This document shows, in pieces, positions 9,676 through 22,734 of a stretch of DNA of 64,000 nt. The notes beneath the pieces are model-generated. The model was given only the letters and a program-made list of their open reading frames with translations. It ran no database searches and was not told the DNA's origin. This DNA comes from Magicicada septendecula (taxonomy: Eukaryota > Arthropoda > Insecta > Hemiptera > Cicadidae): the NCBI GenBank assembly GCA_034769895.1, contig CM068373.1, positions 27,493,120 through 27,557,119 on the forward strand, read 5' to 3'. Positions within the stretch are counted from its first letter, which is position 1. Every line of letters starts with the position of its first letter. A program made the position numbers and the translations under genes.

Positions 9676-11627
9676 GTTTACGGAAAAGTATAAAATTTGA
9701 ATAGCTGGTATATGTATAACGATAAGATAAGATATTCAATATTAAACAATGTATATAGTTTTAAGATTCGACAATTATTTGACGATGGAGGGTAAACATT
9801 TTATTGTGTTTATAAACATTTAATTATGTGGACAGTGTTTTTCAGGATGGACTGTTTATGACTGATTTATGGTAAACGATTTAATGATAATGTGGACTGT
9901 ATATTAATATCAGTGTATTTGTGTATTTTTGCTGTTGTGTATTTTATGTGTTTTTATGTAAACTATGTACTGTAGAAAAGTTTGATAATGATTTTAAATG
10001 ATATTATGAGATTCAGAGTCTAATGGTTAGTAAATGATTAAGCAGGTAATAGATTTGGATATTGAGAGGTATTGTTGTTAGTAGGTAAGTGATGAATTTT
10101 CTAGTGGTATATTAAGGTGAAATGTTGTAAAGAGTTTGGGGATAGTGATAAATAAGGGCATTTGAGTTAGTTAAATAGAGTTATTGGGAGTTAGATGAAT
10201 AAGATGTTGAGATACAGATAATATATAAAGAGGTGTTAGATATTTTAGGGACACAGTAGTTAGTGATTATATGTAGAGGTGAGTAATGTGAATGGTAATT
10301 ATATTTGTTGATGGTGATATTTTGTAGTAAGGGTAGTGGTGTAAGGAGTCTGCACGAAAGGTGTTGGGACAGGAAGGGACCGTTGTGTGCCAGAAAGGGT
10401 TACCTGAAAGGGCCAGGAACCAATGAGGGAATGAGCATAGATAGGGAACACACATACTAGTACAAAAAATGAGCGGTGCCAGAGGTTTTAAATGGGATTA
10501 GTGAAGGGGGTTATTATAGAGATATTGGTGTCATAATATGTTAATGGTTAGAAGCGGTTAGTAGTAAAAAAGAGGTGAGTAAGGTTAGATTGACAAATGC
10601 CAAAATAAGAAATAGAAAATAGTGAATAAGAGAGAATCACCCAAACTAGTAAGGATAAAAAGGTTAGAAGAAAAGGAAAATTCATGGTAGGAAGCTAATT
10701 GTAACTGAAAGGTAAATGATAAATTTGAAATTGTTTTATAGAATCTGATAATGAATGTTAAATAACTAAAAGTTAATACAGAAATTGATAGTAATAATGT
10801 TATAAAGTTTTGGTACAAATTGTGTAAACATGAGTTAATGTCAATGTAACAATGTTAATGTGTAATGTACAATGTTTTATTATGTTTTTATTATGTAGAT
10901 GGTAATAGAGTGTGTGGTTAGGAGGTCGTTACAGGGGTAACGACGGTAACAAATGTTAAAAGATAGTAGATTTTAAATGCTAAAAGTATAAAGGTACAAA
11001 TATGGTGTTGAGCAAAATATAGTATGATATCAGTTGCAAAAGATATAAATGATTATAAGTTGAGTAATAAAATTGGAATAATAAACTTGTCTGCCATAGT
11101 AGTTGTAGGTTGAATTTGATAGTAATAGATAGGTGAAGGTGTTTTGGGGGAATATTAAAGAATTGTTTATGTATTGTGTTATTTGTAGGAATATATATAT
11201 ATATATTTTTTTTTTCTCTTACTAGGAAGAGATTGAGTTTGGTGGTAGTAAAAATCAGTATATGTTGAAACTTTTTAAATTGGAACAAACCAATGCCCAG
11301 ACACAAACCAATGCATCTAAAGGGAAACATATCAGTTGTAGATATGGAAGTATATTAGACCACTATTTTAAATTTTTGTATTCAATGTTTCAGAGTTTTG
11401 TGGTGTTGTGACCGCGGTCCTGAGCTGGCCGGAGCGTCAGAACAGGAGCATAGAGTGCCTCATGGCCTTATGGTGTAGGGATCTCTCCGGAGAAGTCCAG
11501 TAAGGTCAGAGGGTGCGATCAGCATCATTGGACCAAGGGTGAGTGGTGATAAATTTTTATATAGTAACATTACAGGGGGTTGTGGTGACATATCTAGGCT
11601 GATCCTTTTAGAACCGTATGAATGAGT
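9676..11627 (+). other. C-poor non-coding part of internal region 2
   Basis: This is the near-identical counterpart of 5367-7225. It has a shorter AT run (near 11189-11206) and lacks a ~22-bp segment present around 6846 in unit 1, apparently lost between two short repeats (tgttgaa). No ORF is supported on the element's strand. Confidence 0.6.
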
Positions 11628-11668
11628 CAATGAAAGTTTTTGTGTCTCGACACAAAATCTTTTCATTG
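11628..11668 (+). ncRNA. Conserved hairpin upstream of polypurine tract, unit 2
   Basis: Same stem and loop as 7226-7265, with one extra T in the 3' arm. The polypurine tract (11667-11676) and LTR3 follow. Confidence 0.55.
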
Positions 11669-11676
11669 AGGGGGTT

Positions 11677-12413
11677 TGTAACAGTACATAAAGGCCCAAT
11701 ACTTTAATTATGGGATCTGAGGTTAATTTTTATGTTTTATTGTATAACTGTCAAATACAGAATGGTTAGGTCCATTGTCCCTCTGAAAAAAGGAACAACG
11801 CAGATTCAGTAAGAGTAGCACAAAGCCAAGGTCACCGTTGGACGCACAAGACCCGGTAGAGGTAATGGCGGTGTATGATGACGGACTATAAATATTCATT
11901 GTGATTGGTTCATAAAGCTGTTTTGTCATAACAAAAGACAATGACGCATAAACCACAACGTCTGTAACTAGGCGTTGTCCCATCGAACAAAGCCTGATGA
12001 CGTCAAAAGCCTGCAGCCAGAAATAAAAAATGATAAAAGAAATAGTAACAAGATTCAAAATAATATACAGTAACTATGATTGAATAAGTTTGGAGAAATG
12101 TAACCACCATTTTGTTTTTAGTAATAATATGTGACGCCATTTTGGGCACCATTTAATATATGTTTATTTTATTCCGGAAATTAAAAACTAATAATTACAC
12201 TCAATTGAGAAGCAGTGTTATCATTTCTATCACCTTTTTGAATCTAAATCTCGCTGAGAATGAACCCTGGCCCCTTAGGAAGAAATTATAACAGAAAGAA
12301 AAGCACGTGCTCCCACGTAACTGAAATTGGTAAGTACACGTGTTTACCATATCATAGTCATATTTATATGTACATAAACATAAATAAATGTGTGTAAAAG
12401 ACGTGAGTTAACA
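11677..12413 (+). repeat. LTR3 of the array, internally deleted
   Basis: Starts TGTAACAG and ends AACA like the others but is only 737 bp. The middle ~490 bp (equivalent to about 7600-8097 of LTR2) is missing, joining GACGTCAAA to GCCTGCAGCC. The 3' target-site copy ATCC follows at 12414-12417. Confidence 0.85.
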
Positions 12414-12628
12414 ATCCCAAATTACCAACTACATTTAAACTTTATTCAAAATTACCAATTACATTTGAATATTTCTAAGTTTAATCCAATGTAGTGAAAT
12501 TCTAAAAAGAAGTCACTTATAAATTGATGGTAACTACAAATATCTTGTATGTTATGTTTGTTCGTTAAAAAAATAAACAAATATATTTGTTACAGAGAAT
12601 ATTTACAGCTAAATATCACTATTACATT

Positions 12629-12897
12629 AATTACTCGGAACACTAGTTTTTTATAAGTAAAAGCATAAAGTTTTACCTTACAGCCTGAACCAGTTTTCTC
12701 CTTTAAAAGGCTTCTTCAGAGGCTGCCGCTGGTAGCGCTGTCTGTCTTGTTGTCTGTCAGCCTTTTAAAGGAGAAAACCGGTTCAGGCTGTAAGGTAAAA
12801 CTTTATGCTTTTACTTATAAAAAACCTAGTGTTCCGAGTCGTTAATATAATAGTGATATTTAGTTAAGTAACGGACACGTCATGGACAACGAAATCC
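12629..12897. repeat. PLE family A foldback (terminal arms only)
   Basis: The left arm (12629-12719, minus) and right arm (12757-12897, plus) are inverted copies of one PLE terminus (ggttcaggctgtaaggtaaa and on to gacacgtcatggacaacg). The spacer keeps a trace of the GIY-YIG C-terminal coding end seen at 24330-24362. Each arm carries the CTGAAGA...GAAA block. This is the most reduced of at least six family-A loci in the window. Confidence 0.75.
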
Positions 12898-15835
12898 AAG
12901 AATTTAATATTTACAGCCTTTAATATAAACATAATCTTCTATTTGTTGTCTATGACTTGCAGACTTGTAGTTCTTCAGTTGAATGAGTTTTGTTAGACAA
13001 AAGACATCTTTATTATTGATACACATGATTACTTTTGTCACTTGATCAGACTGCTACAAGAAAAGAGCAGTGCACTTACTTCTTACACCAATTTGCAATT
13101 TCTGCATCTAAAAGACGGGTTAACTGCAAAAACAGAACACAGTTGTCATTATATTATCCCTCTTTCAAAAGATTATTCTGTATTCTGTTACAACTACATA
13201 AAACTTTTGCCCTTCTTGCATCAGAATTTGGAGAGATTTTAGTTCTGACTCCATAAAAATATATCCATGTTGGATATAACATATCACATCTGGATGAAGT
13301 TTTCCACATTTACAGTGAAGTCTAGTAAACTTCCAATTATCTGTGTAAAGAAACAGATATTTTTAAAGCAAAATTAATTTTTAGCTGAATAAAATAATGG
13401 TTCTCTTCTACTAATCTTAATACACTATTTTATTAACTACTATAGACAATATTGTTTTAAAATTATGCATGTTATGTAAAGTTAAGTCTGAGGGAGAGGG
13501 AGTGTGCCAGTGAAGGAGGAAGGGTGTTAGTCAGGGCCGGATTGTATGGTGTGTCACCCGGAGTGTGTGTCTCATCTGGAATGTGTGTCATCACCTGGCA
13601 CCCACCCACACTGCTCACAGACATGTACAGTATTGTATTGTTTTCCACTCAGTCATCCAACACTATCCACACCCCATCCCACACCCTTACACTGGCTGCT
13701 GAAGACTGTAACAGAGTTTTTTTCTATTACAAACACCAAGTTGCAGGTCATGAGACTAGCAAGGAAACAATAATAAGACTAGCAAAGAATCCCATAGACC
13801 AGGATGTAATAGCATCGATGAAGAAAACATGAAAACATACAAAAATCCAGTCTTATAGTGTTTTAGAAAGACTACACAATAGTTGAAAACATTTTCGATA
13901 CCAATACTGTGACATCAATACGGTATCAATACTGCTTGCATTAAATCTTCCACATATGTAAAATCATGGAAGACACTCATGACAAGTGTTGAAAATAGAA
14001 AAAGTGATTCATGATTTGAAGAGGAAGAGGTTTCTGCTTCTGGTCTGGCTAACTTAACAAAATCAGTTTCACAAGGGGAGAATGTTGATGAACAAAATAT
14101 TGTAAATTGTGTGACATTGATCCAGGATTTTAGCACCTTACTCATAAACAAATTATCAATAGATCAAAAGGGGTGAACTCCAAAGAGGAGGAGTACCGAT
14201 AAATGATGATAACGACAACAATGACACGATGCAGCTGCAGCTGCTTCAATACCTGAAGGAACAAAACAACACACTTCCTGCTAAAAAATTAATGTTGAGG
14301 AAACTTGTAAAGGTACAAAAAAAACATCCAGGGTCACCAGCCACACTTGATAGATGGCATATATCATATTCCGGCATGTGGGATGTATCACATTCACTCT
14401 CTGACAAATAAAAACTCTTCAACTATCATCATTACTTTTATATTATCAATTACGACAAACATGACACATTATTATCCCACGCAATATTGTTTTACACTCT
14501 CACAAGTATTACTTTCAAATATTATCAAATTCTATCCACTCTCTCTCACCTCCACTAGCTAATGCATCTACATATTTCCTTTTCTATTTTTCGCATCCTC
14601 ACTGGCCATCACTGCCAGAACACAGAAATGTTGGGAGAGAGAGTAAGTGCTGGGTCCCTTTCACAAACATAATTTGCAGCATAGATATACCTGAATTAAG
14701 TGCTCAGGTGGGCCAAATGCTTTTCAGACTATTCACAAAAAGTATTCAAAATATTAATGCTGCCTGGCCAAGAAAAATTAAGATTCATATCAATCAAGAA
14801 GCACCTGTATATATTATAAATATCCTGTAATGACATTTAAGACTGAAAAGGTAAGCTAACTCAACAAATAAATACCTAAGCAAGTTATTATTTTTAAAAT
14901 ACGGACAAATCTTCTTTAAAATCTATATTTTTTTAGTTTTGACAGATAGCTAGGCCTTGTTACACTGGTAAGCTTAATTTTAACTGAAGGTTTTAGTACA
15001 GAAAAATATAAGTATACCTTAAGTAAAAAAAAATCCTCACTGGCCACACAAGATAGGGTACTATGTAAAATATTTCAATGAAATATCAAATGTAAAATTT
15101 GTACTTAAATTATAAAATGGTGTCATTAAATAACCATGACTTTTATCTTACGCTATTGTGATACATTTCATCCTCTTTCAAATGAGACCTTTTTCAGCCT
15201 CATAGGACCAGAGAGAAAAAAGTTATAAACATTTACATAAAAGCCTTCACGGAAAAAAATTCAGAATTGCCAACTTTGAAGTGGCAAAACAAGTTTTATA
15301 TGAGTCTAAATGTTATTTTTGACTTGATATTTGGAATCCTTGTGAAATTTCAAGTAAGTATTGTGAGTTTCATAACTTAATATTAAATAATAACCATACA
15401 ACTAGTTTTTATTGAAAAGTGCCCTTTAGATCTCACGCCGCTACCTACAAATCAACTAAAAATGGACTATTTTCAAAAAATCATTAAAAAAAACTAAAGC
15501 GAATTTGGCAAAAATGAAAAATACGGGTTGTTATATTTGTCAATAGATGCTGTAAAAAAAATTGTATGAAAATCTGAGAGGGTGGGGTGTATACCCCTGG
15601 ATGATTTGACTAGGACTGACCCTTAGAAGCTTTCACGAACTTAACTTTGTTCCGCTCTATACACTCACTCACGCCATTATTAAGAGAACAGGGAAGAGAA
15701 GTGAAGAAACCGATCACATGCACAAAAAGATTTGTTCTATCTATTATCTTGGACCCGCCAACAAACTGTTTTCAGTTGTTAAAATGATGATTTACCCTCT
15801 AAAATATGACAATATGATATATATATATATATATA
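12898..15835. other. Non-coding stretch with no supported gene
   Basis: ORFs such as 13524-13832 and 14229-14562 lack domains and codon bias. A hAT-like terminal motif (CAGGGCCGG) occurs near 13532 without a partner. An AT run ends at 15835, where a probable LTR begins. Confidence 0.4.
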
Positions 15836-16075
15836 TGTTGCAACGGATCAAATTTTATTATACTAATAAGGATATAGTGAGTATGTAAAAATCACAAACA
15901 AGTCTATTATGGAGGAGATGAAAAATTATTTATTATACACAAATATTGTTTTTAAAGATGTATATTATATTATAAATTGTCATATATTGATAATAGAAAT
16001 AATTGTTTGTATTGTTCGATAATATAAATCGATTTTACTTGGTTTCTGCAACGTCTTCCTTGATTCGCCGCTCCC

Positions 16076-16210
16076 GTCCTGGCGTCCTCTTCTTCAGTGT
16101 CACTCCTTCCTGTTGCGTCTCGTCATCCTCTTCTACAGCGTCACTCCTTCCTGATGTCCTCTTCGTCCTGGCGTCCTCTTCGTCTTATCGTCCTCTTCTA
16201 CGGCAGGCGG
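16076..16210. repeat. Degenerate minisatellite inside the LTR
   Basis: Several imperfect units share cgtcctcttct, cactccttcctg and gtcctggcg. The sister LTR has fewer units (21039-21120), so copy number has changed since the element inserted. Confidence 0.6.
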
Positions 16211-16657
16211 CTCCAGCGGCGATATTTCAATGAGTCTCGTTGTTATGTTTGACTGCTAACATTAATTAATTTCTTCATAAATTGTTCACTCACAATGATT
16301 ATAAATTTCACTCGTACAGTTTATTTTAATTTATACTTTATATTTTCTTAATCTCAGGATTAATATGGGTATCAATTAATGTGGTGCGTTTAATGTACAC
16401 CTTCCACAATATCTTGAAGTGCCTTTAAATTTCCTAAGCGGATATCTTAACTTACACGAAAACAGCACTGTATTATATTTTAAATTGTATCTAAATATTT
16501 TACCCAGTCAGTTCTTAACGCGAAAGTTCGTTAAGAATTACCACGGTTTATTTTATATATGATATTTTGACGTTCGTAAGAGAACAACTCTCTTCGCCGG
16601 GCACAACTTCCCCTTGCAACTTCTACAGACAGACTGTGTCCATCCTAGCTCTACAAC

Positions 16658-19600
16658 CAGGGGTGCACTGGTACCGGAACGCGCCGGAACGCCGTTCCGG
16701 TACTGCTTTTTGAGAAAAAGAATTATTTTCTTTCACATGAAATGTGTTTTTACTCAAAAATCTGGTCCATGTATTATTTTAAGATTTAGTACTCACTGTT
16801 ATTATACTTCTTATTGCAAGATAATGAAGAAATATTAATATATTCGACAAATAATTCCTTTTAGTTTTACTGTCAATTTTGTTTGTACACATTATTCATC
16901 TCAATGACCATCGCCGAGATCGAAAATTAAAACTGACGAAAGAAAATAAAAAATAACATAATCATTTGGTAACTATGCACTAGGCTCACCGAACGGCGCC
17001 GAACACAACGCACATGAGATCTATTTTGGATGCAGGATGACCTTGAAGTGTAGACCAGCGGGCAGTACAGTGGAGGGGGTACCTTCCACTGATCGGCTCA
17101 CTACTCAACTCCAGTATTTACTGATGAGTCATTAGTGGTTCCCGCGTCTTGCTTGTCAGTTGTAAATCACTGTTGTGAACCGTTACGTGTGTTTATTCAG
17201 TGCTACAACAGTCATGGAATCTCCCAATAAGAAACAAAAAACTGTAACGTCGTTCTTCAGTAGAGGGACTATACAGTCTTCATGCGAGTCTTCAACCTTC
17301 GCTTCTCGCGATGCAAATACTCTCCTTAAACCTGGCGAAAGCTCGTTTGTGCAGCATACAGAAACCGAAGGTATTTGTGTTATTGATAATTCTCTGTCTG
17401 TACCGAGTTCATCAACTGAGGACTCAGCTATTTCTCGTTGGCCTTCCATTTGGACAGAAGAAATGTGGGAACGTAAAAAGAATGCTTTTCCTTGGCTTGA
17501 TTGTATCAACGGCAAACTTGGCTGTAATGTTTGTAAAGAAGTTGCTCAACTTGGCACATTTAAAAAAGAGCGCATGAGCATATCAAAAGAATGGCGTTTG
17601 TTCCTAATTACGTTTAATGGATCAAGTAAAACCTCTCAACTTACATCGTTGAGAAAAAAAAAATTTGAACATAAAAACTCTTTTGGTCACACAACAGCTG
17701 AAAGAATTGCTGCTGAAGCCAAAAAAGAGTCAATAGACAAGGTTTTTGATGAAATGAGTGCAGCCCACTTAGTGACAACAAAAATTGTCTTTAGAACTGC
17801 TTACTTCATTGCGAAAAACAATAGGCCTTGCACTGACCATTTTGATCTGTTGCAGATGCAAAAATTGAATGGCTTGGATATAGGTGTAGTTTCCACTACA
17901 CTCTAAAAGAATTGCAATGGAAATAATTTGTCACATTTCTGATGAAATGAAGAAAAAAGTCGTGAAACAAATTTTAGGTGTATCAGGCAAAATTTCAGTC
18001 CTGATAGACGAATCGACCACTCTCAGCAGCAAGTCTACTCTGATAGTATATTTTAAGTGTGAAGTTTGCAAAGAGGACTCTCCACATTTCTTATTCTTAG
18101 ATCTCCTAGAACTATCCGACCAAACGTATAAGACCGTAGCAGAAAATCTCCTTGATTGCTTAAGCAAATACAGTTTGGAGATAACTACTTAAAAGAAAAC
18201 TTTGTTGCATTTGCAAGTGATGGTGCAAGTGTTATGCTGGGGAAAAAATAAGGAGTCGCAGAAAGATTGCTTGAAAAATATCCAAGCCTTATTATTTGGC
18301 ACTGCATGAACCACAGACTTGAGTTAGCTCTGAGTGATCCAATAAATGAAGTGGGAGCTGTAAACCATTTCCAAATTTTTATGGAAACTCAAACGGATCA
18401 AAAAATCATTACATTCGGTAGCAGAATGTGTTAGTGGCCTAGATCAAGAAATAAATAAAATCGGGAAAATTTTAGGGACACGTTGGGTAGCAAGTTCATT
18501 TAGAGCCGTGTCAGCTACTTGGTATGGATACGGTGCCTTAAACAGACACTTTGACTTTGCTAAAGCCGATAAGAGCAGAAATTTGACAGAGCGAGCCATG
18601 TACAGTGGACTATCAAAACGATGTTCATCACCTCAGTTTTTGCTAGATTTGGCTATAATGTATGATATTTTGGCTGAGCTGTCGATGCTGTCAGAATCCT
18701 TACAAAACCAAGAAACAACAGTAATCTATGCTGATAAACTAATACGACGAAGTGTCCGGTTTTTTGAGGCTATGAAGGAAAATCCCTGTACTAAGACTTT
18801 GGAAGCAAAAATTTGCATCAGGGAAGGAACATTTAATGGCGTTCCACTCATAGAAAATCACACAATTCCAACCATCAATCATCAGCAGTTAATAACAAGT
18901 GTCATAAATAACTTAAAAAGAAGAATGTTTACTACAGTTTCTAGCCACGAACCCCATCGGTCAAGTGCGCCATCACATCATCATGAATCTTACAAATCAC
19001 TTTTAGATGAATTAAAAGTGCTGGAACCAGATACTTGGCCTACTGAAAAACCTGCAGGCTTTGGAGAACCAGAGATTGAGAAGTTGTCCAGAAGGTTTAA
19101 GTTAAACATACCCAAAATCAAAAACAGCTACGGGAATTTTGTCGAAAACCATATAACAATACCAAAACATTTAACACCTTTTTGCTTAACTGTACAAAAC
19201 TGATCCCTTGCAGTTCAGCTGATTGTGAAAGAGGATTCAGTTTAATGAATCTCATCATTACACTCACCCGTACGAGACTGACAGTGCCACATGTGTCAAG
19301 TTTGATGTTTGTTAAACTACATGGCCCAAACTTGAGTGACTGGGATCCAGAGCATATATAAAAACATGGCTCCGAAAACACTGGACTGCAGACAACACCC
19401 GAACGAAACAAGCAAAACCAACCACTCTGGAAGAATCCAATCCATTTGCTAAATATTTGTGATTAAGGTAAGTTAAATTATGTTGTTCAAATGTTCAAGT
19501 AATAAATATTTTTTGTGAATATTACAAGTGTTTAGTTAGATTCCAACCATCACTTTACTATCAGTGATTCAGTGATATGTTGTTTTCCGTTATGAAGTGA

Positions 19601-19690
19601 CTATGTAGCCGAAATTGGCTGTGGACCATAGTCTTGCCATCCGCTAAAAAAAAAAGTTCCGGTACTGGAAAATTTACGAGTGCACCCCTG
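16658..19690 (+). mobile_element. hAT DNA transposon, complete ends (hAT-A)
   Basis: The 3033-bp element begins CAGGGGTGCACT and ends with the inverse, AGTGCACCCCTG; both ends also share a CCGGAAC block. It is flanked by a perfect 8-bp duplication TCTACAAC (16650-16657 and 19691-19698). The sister LTR at about 21570 shows the site without insertion. Ends look complete, but the transposase is broken. Confidence 0.92.
17214..19462 (+). pseudogene. hAT transposase (KIAA1586/ZBED-like), frameshifted
   Basis: It would excise and integrate the element in the nucleus. The start at 17214 gives MESPNKKQ, followed by QKTVTSFF, which fits a PCNA-interacting (PIP) box. A CxxC-type zinc-finger remnant (GCNVCKE) lies near residue 108. 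After a shift at about 17905 come IDESTT near 18007 (first catalytic Asp) and SDGASVML near 18220. The C-terminal hAT dimerisation motif SSADCERGFSLMN begins at about 19208. Breaks include the shift at 17905, a stop near 18190, an in-frame TAA near 18249 and a shift near 19200. Family placement rests on these ordered motifs. Function is lost. Confidence 0.85.
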
Positions 19691-20338
19691 TCTACAACGT
19701 ATGAATCTCACTGAATTTAGTGTATTGTGATAGGCTAAGCCCAAGTCACATGATTGATGGAACAAACAGATATATGAATTTTATGAAAAACTTTGTATAA
19801 TTTAGCAAAGTCCTGCATAAAAATTATCTACTAATTTTATTACCCTATCATTGATAAGAGTTACAATTATGTTTTTCTTCCCTTAAAAAAAACATATTTC
19901 TAAAATAGTTATGACCCTCAGAGTATACACAAATTGAAGCTATTTACCTAAATAATTGCTTGTCAAAGTTTCACGTCAATCGGTTAACTACCACTGAAGC
20001 TATAGCGATCACATTATCACACCCGCAGAAATTCACACAAAAAATACATGACAATATAGAACACCTTTTTATGAAGAGTTTGGTATACCCTACATCGTTA
20101 TCCATTTCTAAATACAAAACTTACGGCTAAAAGACAAAATATTACATAAAACCAATTTAAACAAGAAAATGCTTGTCATTCATGTGCTCTGATATAAGCG
20201 GAAAAGAAGCAGATTTTCGGAGTCCTTGCTGAAGAATTTCAACTGTGAATTGTTTTCTTCTAAAGTTCTATAGATGAACGTGGTCTGGTTCGCCGTTGTC
20301 GAGGTATTCTGGAGTCAGGTCAGCTGTTGTTCCAGCTC

Positions 20339-20773
20339 CTATATTCGCTGATCTTGTTCAGCTGCGAGTTCACTCACAGTAGATGTGTGTTGAACTAATC
20401 TTTTCTCTATTCCAGTGATTTTAGCTTCACATTCACTGATGCGAGAATTTTTCGCTTCTAAAGCGGTCTCAATATTGCTGCGAATTATTTCTACCTTTTC
20501 GCCTATACATTTTTCGGTTGTCTCTAAAAGTTGTTTATTTTGTTTAGCCTGGTCATGAACGGCTGTATAGATTCTTTTATTCTTATCATGAAGCGATTTA
20601 TTTTGTTTTGCTGCTTCGTCTTTACTAGATTTAATTTCTTCAGACATTTTCTGCAGATTAGATTTACTTTCTTCAGATTGCTTTTGTATATTGGCCTTAC
20701 TGTCTTCGGACAGCTTCTGCATATTTGCCAATAATGCCGCCTATGTATTTTGTAATTCTAGTAATTCGGCCAT
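20339..20773 (-). pseudogene. Gag N-terminal coiled coil with premature stop
   Basis: The likely start is the ATG at 20773 (MAELLEL), with an in-frame TAG at 20741-20743; the open part continues to 20339. It is strongly coiled-coil and contains three near-identical 11-residue repeats (MQKLSEDSKAN type) between about 20630 and 20734, then a longer heptad region ending at a stop. The capsid and nucleocapsid parts are absent because the sequence runs into the LTR. The layout resembles the N-terminus of the 37.1-kb Gag. Confidence 0.6.
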
Positions 20774-22109
20774 ATTGATTATTTATTTTCATAAATTTAG
20801 TAAATATTATAATTTGTTTATTTATCTTAATCGCACTATTATTAATATTTATTATTATCGTCCAGTATCTCAATCAAATGTAAACCAGCTTAATCTAACA
20901 CAGATACAAATAATAATTCAATCTCCATATAGATAATTACTACTATTGTTCCACTATCTGATAAGAGAGAGTATTCAAATTTTTATCTACACTCCTTGAT
21001 AACATAGAACAGCACTTATAAATAGTTCAATGAATTTAGTCATCCTCTTCTACAGCATCACTCCTTCCTGGTATCCTCTTTGTCCTGGCGTCCTCTTCGT
21101 CCTGTCGTCCTCTTCTACGGCAGGCGGCTCCAGCGGCGATATTTCAATGAGTCTCGTTGTTATGTTTGACTGCTAACATTAATTAGTTTCTTCATAAATT
21201 GTTCACTCACAATGATTACAAATTTCACTCGTACAGTTTATTTTAATTTATAGTTTATATTTTCTTAATCTCAGGATTAATATGGGTATCAATTAATGCG
21301 GTGCGTTTAATGTAAACCTTCCACGATATCTTGAAGTGTCTTTAAATTTCCTAAGAGGATATCTTAACTTACACGAAAACAGCACTGTATTATATTTTAA
21401 ATTGTATCTAAATATTTTACCCAGTAGGTTCTTAACGCGAAGCTTCATTAAGAATTACCACGGTTTATTTTATATATGATATTTCGACATTCGTAAGAGA
21501 ACAACTCTCTTCACCGGGCACAACTTCCCCTTGCAACTTCTACAGACAGACTGTGTCCATCCTAGCTCTACAACATATGAATCTCACTGAATTTAGTGTA
21601 TTGTGATAGGCTAAGCCCAAGTCACATGATTGATGGAACAAACAGATATATGAATTTTATGAAAAACTTTGTATAATTTAGCAAAGTCCTGCATGGAAAT
21701 TATCTACTAATTTTATTACCCTATCATTGATAAGAGTTACAATTGAGTTTTTCTTCCATTAAAAAAAAACATATTTCTAAAATAGTTATGACCCTCAGAG
21801 TATACACAAATTGAAGCTATTTACCTAAATAATTGCTTGTCAAAGTTTCCGTCAATCGGTTAACTACCACTGAAGCTATAGCGATCACATTATCACACCC
21901 GCAGAAATTCACACAAAAAATACATGACAATATAGAACACCTTTTTATGAAGAGTTTGGTATACCCTACATGCTTATCCATTTCTAAATACAAAACTTAC
22001 GGCTAAAAGACAAAATATTACATAAAACCAATTTAAACAAGAAAATGCTCGTCATTCATGTGCTCTGATATAAACAACATAGCTTATCATCCTGTGTTCT
22101 GTTGCAACA

Positions 22110-22699
22110 CACCAACTATATATATAGTTGTGACTATATATATAGGTCTGAACTATGATAAAACCTGTGAATATATCATCATTTATTAAGCTATCTGATC
22201 TATGTGTGTGCTTTTTTGGGAACATTTAAATTTCTCATTTTTTTTGTGTTTATGTTTATGTGGTATTATTGAAAGCTGGTTGATTACTAAAACTGAAATA
22301 CTGTACAGAAGGTGTAAATATCTGTTTTACTTTACAAGCTCAGGTAATGGATGTGAAAAATTAGATGCCGATATTGAACACCACCTGTGATGTTTGCGAC
22401 AGGTCAGCAGAGACTTTACTGGCATGTATTTTTCTACCATTTTGTAATTATTACACAGCTTTTCATTCCTGAATATAATCCCTGTTGTGCATGAAAACAT
22501 AGGACACTTTCACTTGAATTTTGTATTGGCCTATATAACATTTGTACATATTTAGACAGTAACTTCAAAAATACTCAATGTAGATGACCCACTGATGATA
22601 CACACAATACAATTTATCAGTACTTCTTCTAATGCAATGTCAGTCCATTGAATTAGTATTTAAATTGTATAGAAAATGTGATTATTAGTTACACAGTTT

Positions 22700-22734
<35 letters not shown>

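Larger units (their letters stand above)
2842..12417 (+). mobile_element. Gypsy-type LTR locus: three LTRs, two internal regions
   Basis: The order is LTR1 (2846-4073), internal 1 (4074-7273), LTR2 (7274-8504), internal 2 (8505-11676), LTR3 (11677-12413). All LTRs start TGTAAC and end AACA. A 4-bp direct repeat, ATCC, borders the whole locus (2842-2845 and 12414-12417). That matches a single integration whose copy number later grew by unequal exchange or template switching, rather than two independent insertions. The two internal parts are nearly identical but differ by indels, so this is not a simple assembly duplication. No protease, RT, RNase H or integrase is visible, so the element is probably non-autonomous. 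Confidence 0.85.
15836..22109 (-). mobile_element. Reduced minus-strand LTR element with nested hAT
   Basis: Two ~1035-bp copies in the same orientation (16122-16657 plus 19699-20197; and 21039-22073) flank a Gag-like ORF on the minus strand. The outer ends are TGTTGCAAC at 15836 and GTTGCAACA ending 22109, as expected for LTR termini. The inner LTR ends are missing: gag is joined directly to LTR sequence at about 20197, and the 5' LTR is cut at 21039, so the primer site and pol are gone. No target duplication is visible. Boundaries are less certain than for the 2.8-12.4 kb locus. Confidence 0.6.

Noticed and set aside
13524..14562. Several short plus-strand ORFs
   Set aside because: No domain, no splice context and no codon bias.
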